Shown here in pieces: positions 45,210 to 54,581 of a DNA stretch of 64,000 nucleotides (positions are counted from its first letter, which is position 1; the number at the start of each line of letters is the position of its first letter). The notes beneath the pieces are model-generated. The model ran no database searches. It had not been told where the DNA came from and saw only the letters and a list, made by a program, of their open reading frames with translations. The position numbers were made by a program, and so were the translations under genes. The stretch comes from an uncultured Pelagibacteraceae bacterium (lineage in GTDB: Bacteria; Pseudomonadota; Alphaproteobacteria; Pelagibacterales; Pelagibacteraceae): contig CACHKQ010000002.1 in the NCBI GenBank assembly GCA_902580445.1, positions 1 through 64,000 on the forward strand, in the 5' to 3' direction.

Positions 45210-46513
45210 TTATAAGTTTTTTTTTTTGATAAAGTTATTATAACAGCTATCAACATAAAAATAAAGGTTGCTGTGGATGTCGTAAAAAAACTTCCAGATG
45301 TTCTGATTGGAAAAATCTCAGAAATAAAAATGAAAATAAATGGAACTAAAATTATATTTGCCGATTTTTTAGATTTTAAAAAATAATTTTTTATTAGTGA
45401 ATTATAAATTGTTAAAATAAAAATTAAACAAGATATTATCAAACCAATTAAGCCTATATCAGTTAATATTTCCAAATAATAATTATGTGGATGCGAATTA
45501 CAAGTTGTTCTTTCATTGTGACTAAGAATTTTTCTTTTAGGGCAATTATGCCTAAACGATTTAATTCCACCCCCAATATATTTATTCATCATCCATGTCC
45601 CATAAAAAGTTTTCATTTCCTGATAATACGGGGGTATTTTTTTTTCTGGAATCTTTGACGATTTAGTTATATTTTCCACAATGAAAACATTAATCATTCC
45701 AGTACTATTAACTAAAAAACTGTCAAAACTATCTTTTACTACTGAATTATTTTTATAAATTGTAAAAAAAATACTAGTAACTACAATTAATGAAATAGGA
45801 ATATATTTACGAGTCTTATTTTCAAAAAGTAGTATTAAAAATATCGATAACAAGAATAATACTAATGGCATTCTATTTCCACTTAGAATAATTGCTGTCA
45901 TGTAAATTAAAAAAAGAAGAGATAGAATCAAACTCAAATAAGTTTTTTTAAATTTAAAAAAAGGTAAAACAAAAATACTGAATAAAGAAAATTTGTGTAT
46001 GTACCCTCCGGCAATCAACTCGTCTCCAAAAGGACCAGAAAGTTTCGAGGGATGAAGCGGTTTCAAACCAAACATGTCTACAGAAAAAGTAAACTGATAA
46101 AAAATATCTAAACTTACGAATAAAGTACAAATTAAACTGGAGATAAAAAACCATTTAAAGTTAATTAAATCATTTCCAACTAAACATCTTAAAATAAAAT
46201 ATAATAATAGATACCTGAAAAATAATATTGATTTTATTAAAATTGACTTATCATGATCGCCTGATAATAACTCGATTGTATTAACAATAGCTGAGAAAAG
46301 TGAAAAAACAAAAAAAAATAAAATTATTTTGTCTATAAATAATAATTTAGTTTTAAAAACCTTCCTGTTGTAAACAATCAATGAAAAAATAATCAAAAGA
46401 AAAATGTTTAAATTTATGGCAAAATTACCGACAATATAACTTAAGGGAATTAGGCTAAATAATATATTTAAAATTATATTATGGTTTTTGTTATTAAATT
46501 TTAAATTAGCCAT
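45206..46513 (-). CDS. O-antigen ligase-like membrane protein
   Basis: The ATG at 46513 gives 435 residues; a GTG at 46537 could add 8. There are about 10-12 membrane helices and one large periplasmic loop (about 250-350) with the Wzy_C/RfaL-type region (HPHNYYLEILTDIGLIG, about 347-363). Such proteins polymerise or ligate polysaccharide to lipid A-core at the periplasmic face. The closest role is O-antigen ligase or polymerase; which one cannot be told. It is divergent from a glycosyltransferase. Confidence 0.82.
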   Translation of the reverse strand: MANLKFNNKNHNIILNILFSLIPLSYIVGNFAINLNIFLLIIFSLIVYNRKVFKTKLLFIDKIILFFFVFSLFSAIVNTIELLSGDHDKSILIKSILFFRYLLLYFILRCLVGNDLINFKWFFISSLICTLFVSLDIFYQFTFSVDMFGLKPLHPSKLSGPFGDELIAGGYIHKFSLFSIFVLPFFKFKKTYLSLILSLLFLIYMTAIILSGNRMPLVLFLLSIFLILLFENKTRKYIPISLIVVTSIFFTIYKNNSVVKDSFDSFLVNSTGMINVFIVENITKSSKIPEKKIPPYYQEMKTFYGTWMMNKYIGGGIKSFRHNCPKRKILSHNERTTCNSHPHNYYLEILTDIGLIGLIISCLIFILTIYNSLIKNYFLKSKKSANIILVPFIFIFISEIFPIRTSGSFFTTSTATFIFMLIAVIITLSKKKTYN

Positions 46514-46582
46514 TAACTTTTTTAAGCCAAGAAGCACTTTTCATCAATAATAATTTAATCTATATTCTCAATTAACCAATAT

Positions 46583-47296
46583 ATGTTGAGCATTATAATA
46601 CCACTTCGTGACGAAATAGATAATTTAAAAATTATAAAAGATAATTTTAATAAAAATCTTAAAAATATTAACTTTGAGGTAATATTAGTAAATGACTTCA
46701 GTTCCGATGAAACATTTCAAAAAGCAAACGAAATAGTAAAAGGAAGTAAAAACTTTAAAGTATTTGATAATAAAAAAAGGGGGTTGGGAGGTGCTATAAA
46801 TTTAGGAATTGAAAAAACAGTTGGAGATTATATTTGTATTATGATGGCGGATTTATCTGATGATTTTAATGATTTGAAAAATTATTATTTTAAAATTAAG
46901 GATAATAATTTAGATGCTGTTTTTGGATCAAGATTTACTAGAAAGTCTAAGGTAATTGATTATCCTTTTAAGAAACTAATACTTAATAGAATTTTTAATA
47001 TAGTTGTACAAATTTTATTTTTGAACAAGTACAATGATTACACAAACGCATTTAAAATTTATAATGCAAAGGTTTTAAAAAATATGCTCCCATTTGTTTC
47101 TGAGAGTTTTAATATATTTTTAGAAATCCCACTAAAAATAATTTCAAGAAAACATTCATATGAAATTACTTCCATAAATTGGTATAATAGAAAATTGGGA
47201 ACAGCAAAATTTAATATTAAAGAACTGAGGGCAAAATACTTATTTACACTAATTTATTGTTTTGTAGAAAAAGTATTGCTCAATAAAAAAAAATAA
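46583..47296 (+). CDS. Family 2 glycosyltransferase (polyprenyl-phosphate type)
   Basis: The 237-residue protein is a GT-A fold: LSIIIPLRDEIDNLKI at the start, EVILVNDFSSDET (about 31), GLGGAINLGIEK (about 66) and the DxD-like MMADLSDDFND (about 87). It resembles dolichyl-phosphate mannosyltransferase. No C-terminal membrane pair is seen. It may make a lipid-linked sugar for surface glycans together with the divergent ligase-like gene; the substrate is unknown. Confidence 0.85.
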   Translation: MLSIIIPLRDEIDNLKIIKDNFNKNLKNINFEVILVNDFSSDETFQKANEIVKGSKNFKVFDNKKRGLGGAINLGIEKTVGDYICIMMADLSDDFNDLKNYYFKIKDNNLDAVFGSRFTRKSKVIDYPFKKLILNRIFNIVVQILFLNKYNDYTNAFKIYNAKVLKNMLPFVSESFNIFLEIPLKIISRKHSYEITSINWYNRKLGTAKFNIKELRAKYLFTLIYCFVEKVLLNKKK

Positions 47297-47301
47297 ATAG
47301 A

Positions 47302-48189
47302 TCAAGCTGCAAATTTTTTTCTTACAAGTTTCTGATAATTTTCTGATAAGTCTTTAATGGTTTCGCAAACTTTAAAATTAAACTTATCTATTACTGAAAC
47401 AGGTGTTATCTCAGCTGCGGTTCCGGTTAAAAAGCAACCCACAAAACCTGACATTTCCTCTGGCTTTATTTTTCTTTCTATGATTTTAATCCCTTTTGAT
47501 TGGGCTATTTTAATAACACATCTTCTAGTAATTCCATCCAAAAAAGAGTCTGGGATAGGGGTGTGTAATACACCGGAGTTATCTTTAAAAAAAATATTTG
47601 CCCCAGTAGCCTCAGCTATGTTTCCTTCATGATCTAACATTAGCGAGTCTGTGTAGCCTTTACTTTCTGCCTCATGTTTTGAAAGTGTGCATATCATATA
47701 CAATCCTGCTGCTTTAGTGTCCCAAGGAACAGAGTTAGGATGAGGTCTTCTCCAAGAAGATATATTTAATTTTATACCATTAAGTTTTAATTTTGGATCA
47801 AAATACGAACCCCACTCCCATGCGGCGACAGCAACGTGAATTTTATTTTTTTGTGCAGAGATTGCCATCATTTCACTTCCCCTCCAAACAACTGGTCTTA
47901 CATATCCATCGTTTACTTTTTGAAATAAAATAGTTTCTTTGCAAGCATCATTAATTTCTTTTTCACTGTAAGGTATTTTGATTCCCATTCTATTTGCTGA
48001 ATAGAAAAGTCTTTTTGTGTGTTCCTCAAGTTTAAAGATTTCGCCATTATAAACTCGCTCACCCTCAAATACACAACTTGCATAGTGTAAGCCATGATTA
48101 AGTAAATGAACTTTTGCATCCTTCCAATCGACCATATTAGAATTATACCAAATTTTTCCAGTTCTTTTATCGTAGGGAATATTTTCCAT
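47302..48189 (-). CDS. ilvE: Branched-chain amino acid aminotransferase
   Basis: PLP class IV transaminase, 295 residues, for the last step of leucine, isoleucine and valine synthesis. Recognised blocks: IWYNSNMVDWKDAKVHLLNHGLHYA at about 13-37 (shown as span), PYDKRTGKIW start, VPWDTKAAGLYM with the PLP lysine (about 154), EATGANIFF and the GTAAEITPV motif (about 258). It is divergent from the marR-like gene, with 77 bases between. Confidence 0.93.
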   Translation of the reverse strand: MENIPYDKRTGKIWYNSNMVDWKDAKVHLLNHGLHYASCVFEGERVYNGEIFKLEEHTKRLFYSANRMGIKIPYSEKEINDACKETILFQKVNDGYVRPVVWRGSEMMAISAQKNKIHVAVAAWEWGSYFDPKLKLNGIKLNISSWRRPHPNSVPWDTKAAGLYMICTLSKHEAESKGYTDSLMLDHEGNIAEATGANIFFKDNSGVLHTPIPDSFLDGITRRCVIKIAQSKGIKIIERKIKPEEMSGFVGCFLTGTAAEITPVSVIDKFNFKVCETIKDLSENYQKLVRKKFAA

Positions 48190-48266
48190 TAATTTAAATT
48201 AAATAATTTTTTACTAACAAAAAAGTATATTTGTTGTTAAAATAAGTCAATATATCTGACCAAAAA

Positions 48267-48710
48267 ATGAAAGAACTTCTTTATTTAAAGGATGATCAAA
48301 TCAAAGATTGCATTCAATTACTTCTGTATGCGTATAGAGAAACATTCTCGGATCCAAAAGATATTTTAAAAAAAAACTCTTTGGGGGCAGCTCATCACAG
48401 AACACTTCATTTAATCGAGAGAAACGAAGGTATAAGCGTTAATGAACTATTAATTAAACTAAAAATTACAAAACAGAGTCTTAATAGAGTGCTTCAAGAT
48501 TTAAAAAGAATGAAGATTATTAAACAAGTTAAGGATAATACTGACTCAAGAAGAAAACTTTTATACTTGGATCAAGGTGGTAAAAAATTTTATAACGAGA
48601 TATTTCAATCACAAAAAAAACGTATTTTTAATGCGCTTAAAAATTCAGATTCAGATTCTGTTATAAAATTTAAACAAGTTTTGGAAAAAATAATTAATGG
48701 AAAAAAATAA
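48267..48710 (+). CDS. MarR-family transcription regulator (PetP-like)
   Basis: Winged-helix protein of 147 residues: ISVNELLIKLKITKQSLNRVL is the recognition region (about 56-75) and the wing holds TDSRRKLLYL (about 93). It overlaps the response-regulator gene by 14 bases. In Rhodobacter, a MarR-type petP gene overlaps the OmpR-type petR, so this pair may be the petPR counterpart. Ligand and targets are not known. Confidence 0.85.
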   Translation: MKELLYLKDDQIKDCIQLLLYAYRETFSDPKDILKKNSLGAAHHRTLHLIERNEGISVNELLIKLKITKQSLNRVLQDLKRMKIIKQVKDNTDSRRKLLYLDQGGKKFYNEIFQSQKKRIFNALKNSDSDSVIKFKQVLEKIINGKK

Positions 48711-49374
48711 ATATCATATATTAGTCGTTGATGACGATGACAAAATTAAAGAATTAATTAAACAGTTTTTAGTTGAAAAAGGTTTAATTGTTTCAACAGC
48801 TTCTAATGCAACTGAGGCAAAGGAAAAGATTGAGTTTTTTAATTTTAATTTAATAGTTCTTGACGTAATGATGCCAGGACAGAGTGGTTATGAATTGACT
48901 AAAGAATTAAAGTCTTCAAAAAATATACCTATAATACTTTTAACTGCAAAAGGAGAGGCTGAAAATAGAATACACGGTTTGGAAATTGGAGCAGATGATT
49001 ATTTAGGAAAACCATTTGAACCAAAAGAACTTCTTTTGAGAATTAAAAATATTATTAAATCCAATTCAATGGAAAATTTATTAGACGAGAATAAAATTGG
49101 TGAAGCTGAATTGAATTTAAATAAAATGACAATTAGGTTAAATCAAAAAGTTAAAAAAATTAATTTAGCTGAAAAAAATATATTACTGAAAATGCTATCT
49201 TCGCCTGGTAAAATATTTTCTAGGACAGAAATTGGGAAGATATCAAAGATATCACAGGAAAGATCTATAGACGTTATGATAACTAGATTAAGAAAAAAAA
49301 TTGAACTTGATCCAAAAAATCCTAAATTTTTACAAACAATAAGAGGTTCTGGGTATGTCCTTTGGATTAAATAA
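48697..49374 (+). CDS. OmpR-family response regulator (PetR-like)
   Basis: The 225 residues hold a receiver domain with acidic D12-D14 and phospho-acceptor Asp56 (IVLDVMMPG), KPF (about 106) and a C-terminal winged helix (about 130-223, ending RGSGYVLWIK). It overlaps the MarR gene upstream and the kinase gene downstream (20 bases), forming one unit. A PetR-like identity is suggested by the petP-like neighbour; it is not proved. Confidence 0.88.
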   Translation: MEKNKYHILVVDDDDKIKELIKQFLVEKGLIVSTASNATEAKEKIEFFNFNLIVLDVMMPGQSGYELTKELKSSKNIPIILLTAKGEAENRIHGLEIGADDYLGKPFEPKELLLRIKNIIKSNSMENLLDENKIGEAELNLNKMTIRLNQKVKKINLAEKNILLKMLSSPGKIFSRTEIGKISKISQERSIDVMITRLRKKIELDPKNPKFLQTIRGSGYVLWIK

Positions 49375-50674
49375 CTTATTAAAAAAAATTTTACCTAAAA
49401 GATTATTTTATAGAGCATTAATTATTGTTGCTGCTCCAATTATAATTTTACAATTAACAATTTCGATAGTTTTTTTTGATAGTATTTGGATTAAAGCAAA
49501 TAAGGGTATGACCAAATCTCTTGTGGGTGAAGTCAAAACATTATTTGACTCTTTAAATTCGGCAGATACTGATACAGTTATATTTTTAACAAATTTATAT
49601 AAAAAAAATTTTGATTTTGTAATTAATATAAAAAAATCAGAAAGCTTGCCAACTACAAAATCAGACAGACGTTTCAGTCCAATGGATAGATCACTTAGAA
49701 GAGAGTTAAAACCCATATTTGGAAATAATTATTGGTTTGATACTGTAACTTTTATAGATCTTGTTGATCTTAGAATTGGAACTAATGATCAAATAATTCA
49801 AATCTTTTTTCCAAAAAGCAAAATTGCTCCATCATCTGTAAGGGTCTTTGTGTTATGGATAACTCTGCCTTCATTAATTTTAATTCTTATTGCAATTCTC
49901 TTTTTGAGAAATCAAACTCGACCGATAGTAAAGTTGTCAAAAGCTGCAGAGAGATTTGGAAGAGGTGAAAAGGTTGATGATCTGAGACCATCAGGTGCAT
50001 CTGAAATTAGAAAAGCCACAATAGAATTTGATAAAATGATGAAAAGGATTAACAAACATTTAAATCAACGATCTGAGATGCTGTCAGGTATAAGCCATGA
50101 CTTAAGAACTCCTTTAACTAGACTAAAATTACAATTAGCTATGACTGATAAAAAAGACAATTCAAAGAAAATGGCTTCTGACATCGATGAAATGGAAAAA
50201 ATGCTTAATGATTATCTTCAATATGCAAAGTCACAATCTGAGGAAGATTATGTTGAAATACATATAAATGAATTAGTTTTAGATATATTAAGAAATTTCG
50301 ACAGTTCTAAATATGAATGTAAAATTATTGAAAAAGTTAAAATATATGGAAGAAAAAATTTATTAAGAAGGAGTTTATCAAACATAGTGGAAAATGGTCT
50401 TTCCTACGGGGATAAAATTTATGTCGAGATAAAAAAATCTGTTGGAAACGCAATTGTGACAATTCAGGATAATGGTCCAGGTCTCCCAAAAAAAGAATAC
50501 GAAAATGTTTTTAAACCTTTTTACAGAGTAGATAAAAGTAGAAGTTTAAATAGATCTGGTGTTGGTCTGGGACTTTCTATATCCCAGGATATAGTAAAGT
50601 CACATGGAGGTAACATTTCGTTATCTGAAAGTAAGTTTAAGGGTTTAGCAGTTAAGGTCTCTTTACCGTTTTAG
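49355..50674 (+). CDS. Sensor histidine kinase (EnvZ-like)
   Basis: Inner-membrane kinase of 439 residues. Two membrane helices (about 22-45 and 163-185) flank a periplasmic domain of about 115 residues; a HAMP linker (PIVKLSKAAERFGRGEKVDD) follows, then the H-box GISHDLRTPLTRLKLQL (His248) and an ATPase domain (NIVENGLSYG, DNGPGLP, GVGLGLSI). It is the partner of the overlapping response regulator. Its signal is unknown. Confidence 0.9.
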   Translation: MSFGLNNLLKKILPKRLFYRALIIVAAPIIILQLTISIVFFDSIWIKANKGMTKSLVGEVKTLFDSLNSADTDTVIFLTNLYKKNFDFVINIKKSESLPTTKSDRRFSPMDRSLRRELKPIFGNNYWFDTVTFIDLVDLRIGTNDQIIQIFFPKSKIAPSSVRVFVLWITLPSLILILIAILFLRNQTRPIVKLSKAAERFGRGEKVDDLRPSGASEIRKATIEFDKMMKRINKHLNQRSEMLSGISHDLRTPLTRLKLQLAMTDKKDNSKKMASDIDEMEKMLNDYLQYAKSQSEEDYVEIHINELVLDILRNFDSSKYECKIIEKVKIYGRKNLLRRSLSNIVENGLSYGDKIYVEIKKSVGNAIVTIQDNGPGLPKKEYENVFKPFYRVDKSRSLNRSGVGLGLSISQDIVKSHGGNISLSESKFKGLAVKVSLPF

Positions 50675-50899
50675 TTTTTTTTGTTTTTTTTTTAATTCAT
50701 TAATTTCTTTTTGTTGTTTTTCAATAATTTTTTTTAAGATTATAAATTCATTTTTTGTAACCAAATCTAGTTTACTCACAAAGTCTTCTTTTTTAAATTT
50801 TAAAGATGTTGCAATCTCTTTTCTTAAATCTTTAGAAGTAATAAGACCTGCTTCAATAAAACCTGATATCATTTTGAGAATTTTTTGAGAATTATTCAT
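50663..50899 (-). CDS. ubiK: Ubiquinone biosynthesis accessory factor UbiK (BMFP domain)
   Basis: The 78-residue protein starts KILKMISGFIEAGLITSKDL (near residue 7) and ends in a lysine/glutamate coiled coil (KKIIEKQQKEINELKKKQ). This is the BMFP/YqiC layout, a coiled-coil trimer that binds lipids and the ubiquinone-synthesis complex. The tail is more lysine-rich than in E. coli. It is convergent with the kinase gene, overlapping by 12 bases. Confidence 0.82.
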   Translation of the reverse strand: MNNSQKILKMISGFIEAGLITSKDLRKEIATSLKFKKEDFVSKLDLVTKNEFIILKKIIEKQQKEINELKKKQKKLKR

Positions 50900-50952
50900 A
50901 ATTTTACTTTAAATTATAAGTAATTTAATTTCAATTGTGATAAATTTAACAA

Positions 50953-51744
50953 ATGGTTAATAATTTGAATCCGGTTCTGATCGATTTAGGAGTTATCAAA
51001 ATTCATTGGTATTCTCTGGCATATATATTTGGCATATTAATTGGCTGGTGGTATGGGAGATTTTTAATTAAAAAAAAAGTTAGATTTATCGATCAAGAAA
51101 ATTATATAAAAAATTTTGATGATTTAATTTCTTACATAATTATTGGCGTAATTATTGGTGGAAGATTGGGATATGTAATATTTTATAATCCTTTATATTT
51201 TATTAAAAACCCTATTGAAATTTTTAAATTATGGGAAGGTGGAATGTCTTTTCACGGAGGATTAATAGGTGTTATTGTAAGCACCTATATTTTTTCAAAA
51301 CTCAAAAAACTTAATTACAAAATATATTTTGATCTAATTTGCTGTGTGGCGCCTATTGGAATTTTTTTGGGGAGAGTTGCAAATTTTATAAACAGTGAAC
51401 TTTATGGGACACCCACAGAAAAACCTTGGGGAGTTATTTTTCCGAAAATTGATAATTTAACTAGACACCCCTCACAACTCTATGAGGCATTTTTAGAGGG
51501 AATTATTTTATTCATATTAATAAATTTTTTATTCTTAAAAAAGAAATTAAATTACGGGATAATATCTTTCATATTTTTAATTTCATACAGTTTTTTTAGA
51601 ATTTTAGTTGAACAATTTAGAGAGCCTGACAAACATATTGGATATATTTTTAATTTTATGAGTCTTGGTTCTTTACTAAGTATTGCTATGATAATTTTTG
51701 CTTTTATATTTGTTTCAAAAATTAACTCAAATGAAAAAAATTAA
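50953..51744 (+). CDS. lgt: Prolipoprotein diacylglyceryl transferase
   Basis: Adds diacylglycerol from phosphatidylglycerol to lipoprotein cysteines. The 263-residue membrane protein has about seven helices, IHWYSLAYIFGILIGWW (about 17), the catalytic-region HGGLIG (about 102), and the Lgt signature GRVANFINSELYGTPT (about 140-155). It overlaps the following methyltransferase gene by 14 bases. Confidence 0.95.
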   Translation: MVNNLNPVLIDLGVIKIHWYSLAYIFGILIGWWYGRFLIKKKVRFIDQENYIKNFDDLISYIIIGVIIGGRLGYVIFYNPLYFIKNPIEIFKLWEGGMSFHGGLIGVIVSTYIFSKLKKLNYKIYFDLICCVAPIGIFLGRVANFINSELYGTPTEKPWGVIFPKIDNLTRHPSQLYEAFLEGIILFILINFLFLKKKLNYGIISFIFLISYSFFRILVEQFREPDKHIGYIFNFMSLGSLLSIAMIIFAFIFVSKINSNEKN

Positions 51745-52795
51745 TAAATTATTTTTAAAAAAAAAATCAATGCCATTGGATTCTTTTTTGGATAAAGTTC
51801 TTTACGACAGAGATTTTGGTTATTATCAAAAGAAAAATCCTTTTGGAGAAAAAGGAGATTTTATAACTGCTCCAAATATTTCTAATCTTTTTGGAGAAAT
51901 GATAACTATTTGGTTAGTGAGTTTTTGGGAAAAATTGAGAAAACCAAAAAAAATTAATTTCATTGAAATGGGTCCAGGTAACGGAGATCTTTGTTTATCG
52001 ATTTTACAAACATTAAAAAATTTTCCTCAAGTTTATAAATCTGTAAATATAATTCTTTATGAAAGAAGTGAAACATTAAAAAAAATACAGAAAAAAAGAA
52101 TTAACACACAAAAAGTAAAATGGATTAAAAATTTAAAGCTAATTAAAGATGGGCCTGTTATATTTTTTGGAAATGAATTTTTAGATGCTCTACCTATAAA
52201 ACAGTTTAAGAAAGTAAACGGAAAATTATTTGAAAAATACGTGGAAATTAATAAAAAAAATAATGTAAATTTTTTTTTTAGGAAATCTATCAAAAAACCA
52301 ATAGCAAAACTAAAAAATTTTGAAGCTATAAAAAACAATATTATAATAGAATATCCAGAACATGGATTTAAGGAATTAAATGAGGTATGCAAAAAGATCA
52401 GACAATTAAATGGTGGTGCTCTTTTTATTGATTATGGATATATAAAAGAGCACAATTTTGATACGCTTCAATCAGTTAAAAAACACAAATTTAACGATAT
52501 TCTGCAAAACGTTAGTGAGGCTGATATTACTTCTTTAGTAAATTTTAATTTATACAAGGAATATTTTAATATGAAAAATTTATGTGTAGATAAAATCATT
52601 TCTCAAAGTGAATTTCTTCAAAAACTGGGGATTATGGAAAGGTATAAAATATTATGTAATAAGTTAGATAATAATGAAAAATCAAATTTATATGGCAGAA
52701 TAAGAAGGCTTATTCATCCTAAAATGATGGGAGAAAATTTCAAAGTTATTTTTGCAAAAAATAAAAAATGTAGTTTCACTATAGACCTAAACTAA
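51731..52795 (+). CDS. NDUFAF7/MidA-like SAM-dependent methyltransferase
   Basis: The ATG at 51731 (354 residues) fits better than the upstream in-frame 51698. The N-terminal region has GDFITAPNISNLFGEM (about 43), then the SAM-binding EMGPGNGDL (about 79). It belongs to the DUF185 family whose mitochondrial member NDUFAF7 methylates a complex I subunit; the NDUFA9-like gene is at 5 kb. The exact target here is not proved. It overlaps pgeF by one base. Confidence 0.85.
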   Translation: MKKINKLFLKKKSMPLDSFLDKVLYDRDFGYYQKKNPFGEKGDFITAPNISNLFGEMITIWLVSFWEKLRKPKKINFIEMGPGNGDLCLSILQTLKNFPQVYKSVNIILYERSETLKKIQKKRINTQKVKWIKNLKLIKDGPVIFFGNEFLDALPIKQFKKVNGKLFEKYVEINKKNNVNFFFRKSIKKPIAKLKNFEAIKNNIIIEYPEHGFKELNEVCKKIRQLNGGALFIDYGYIKEHNFDTLQSVKKHKFNDILQNVSEADITSLVNFNLYKEYFNMKNLCVDKIISQSEFLQKLGIMERYKILCNKLDNNEKSNLYGRIRRLIHPKMMGENFKVIFAKNKKCSFTIDLN

Positions 52796-53559
52796 TGTTT
52801 TATTCAAAAAATTTAATGAGTGAAGTTAATGTAAAACATTGCTTCTTCTCAAGAAAAAATGGCGTCTCCAAAGGAATATATGAAAGTTTAAATTGTGGTA
52901 TTGGAAGTAAAGATGACATTAATAATGTTAAAAAAAATTTGGAGATAGTTTCTAAAAATTTCAATATCCAAAGTAGTAAATTGGCACTAATGAATCAGAC
53001 TCATAGTAATAAAGTTATATTTATTAAGGATTTAAATAATTTAAAAAGATTTGATTGTGACGCCTTATTGACAAGTAATGACGACATTGCTCTTTGCGTA
53101 TTAACTGCAGATTGTGCGCCAATATTAATTTACGAAACCAAAAAAAAAATAGTGGGATGCATACATGCTGGTTGGAAGGGAGCATTTTTTGGTATTATTG
53201 AAAATACGATATTAAAATTGTCAGAAATAGGTGGAGATAAAAATAAATTAGCTGTAACTGTAGGGCCTTGTATATCTCAAAATAATTATGAAGTTAAAAA
53301 AGGTTTTTATTCAAATTTTATGTCTCAGTCTAAACAAAACGAAAAATTCTTTGAAGAAATGGGAAATGAGAAATTTAGATTCAATTTACGAGCATATATA
53401 AATAAAAAATTTCAAGATTTAGGTGTTCAAACGATTGATAATATTGCAGTGGATAGTTTTGCCTCTGAGAACGAATATTTTAGCCATAGAAGGGCCAAAA
53501 AGTTAGGTCAAGATGACTACGGAAGATGTATATCAGCAATTAGAAAAATTACTTTATAA
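52795..53559 (+). CDS. pgeF: Polyphenol oxidase/purine nucleoside phosphorylase family (YfiH)
   Basis: The 254-residue protein has the copper/zinc-site motifs of the YfiH family: NQTHSNKVIFI (about 62), LTADCAPILIY (about 103) and HAGWKGAF (about 123), and a C-terminal SENEYFSHRR. Such enzymes act as purine nucleoside phosphorylases/adenosine deaminases or remove mis-incorporated serine in peptidoglycan precursors. The physiological role here cannot be fixed. Gene order lgt-midA-pgeF is common in Alphaproteobacteria. Confidence 0.9.
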   Translation: MFYSKNLMSEVNVKHCFFSRKNGVSKGIYESLNCGIGSKDDINNVKKNLEIVSKNFNIQSSKLALMNQTHSNKVIFIKDLNNLKRFDCDALLTSNDDIALCVLTADCAPILIYETKKKIVGCIHAGWKGAFFGIIENTILKLSEIGGDKNKLAVTVGPCISQNNYEVKKGFYSNFMSQSKQNEKFFEEMGNEKFRFNLRAYINKKFQDLGVQTIDNIAVDSFASENEYFSHRRAKKLGQDDYGRCISAIRKITL

Positions 53560-53605
53560 AATTAATTGAAAATTTGACTCATTGGATGTATAGATAGTTT
53601 TCCTA

Positions 53606-54538
53606 ATGAAAATTTTATCAGGAACAAGCAACCCTTCATTAAGCAAAAGTATCAGTAAACAGCTTAAGCTTAAATTAATTAACACAAATATCAAAAATTT
53701 TTCAGATGGAGAAATATATGTTGAGATTAATGAAAATATAAGGGGAAATAGTGTATTTGTAGTTCAATCTACATCTACCCCAGCAAATGATAATTTGATG
53801 GAATTACTCTTATGTATAGATGCCTTAAAAAGATCGTCGGCCAAAAGCGTTACAGCAGTAATTCCATATTTTGGTTACGCAAGGCAAGATAGAAAAGTTG
53901 TACCTAGAACTTCAATTTCTGCAAAGGTAGTATCAAACTTAATTACAAAAGCAGGTGCTAATAGAATTGTGACAGTAGATTTACATGCTGGTCAGATTCA
54001 AGGTTTTTTTGACATGCCAGTAGATAATTTATTTACAACTCCTTTATTTGCAAGATATATAAAAAAAAATATTAAAAGCAAAAATTTAATATGTGTGTCT
54101 CCTGATGCAGGTGGAATTGAAAGAACAAGAGGTTTGGCGAAAAAAATAAATGCTGACTTGGCGATTATAGATAAAAGGAGACCGCAAGCTGGAAAGTCTC
54201 AAGTTATGAATGTTATTGGTGAAATAAAAAATAAAAATTGTATAATTGTGGATGATATTATTGATAGTGGGGGGACAATAGTAAATGCTGTTGAAGCCTT
54301 AATTAAAAAAGGAGCTAAGGATGTCCATGTTTTCGTAACGCATGCTGTTCTTAGCGGAGATGCAGTAAATAAAATTAAAAAGTCTAAAATAAAAAAATTA
54401 ATTATTACTGATACTATAGATAATAGTAGAAGAATAAAAAATGTTGGTAAAATACAAGTATTATCAATTGCACCTCTTATGGCAGAAGCAATAAAAAGGA
54501 TTTCAAACTCTACATCTGTGTCAGATCTCTTTAATTAA
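53606..54538 (+). CDS. prs: Ribose-phosphate pyrophosphokinase
   Basis: Makes PRPP for purines, pyrimidines, histidine and tryptophan. The 310 residues include the FSDGEIYVEINENIRG region (about 32), PYFGYARQDRK (about 92), TVDLHAGQIQGFFD (about 127) and the PRPP loop IVDDIIDSGGT (about 214-224). Single gene between pgeF and rplY, 46 bases after pgeF, all on the plus strand. Confidence 0.97.
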   Translation: MKILSGTSNPSLSKSISKQLKLKLINTNIKNFSDGEIYVEINENIRGNSVFVVQSTSTPANDNLMELLLCIDALKRSSAKSVTAVIPYFGYARQDRKVVPRTSISAKVVSNLITKAGANRIVTVDLHAGQIQGFFDMPVDNLFTTPLFARYIKKNIKSKNLICVSPDAGGIERTRGLAKKINADLAIIDKRRPQAGKSQVMNVIGEIKNKNCIIVDDIIDSGGTIVNAVEALIKKGAKDVHVFVTHAVLSGDAVNKIKKSKIKKLIITDTIDNSRRIKNVGKIQVLSIAPLMAEAIKRISNSTSVSDLFN

Positions 54539-54581
54539 ACCCTTGTTTTATTCTAAAGTTGGGGTAAATTGGCTCATTCAA

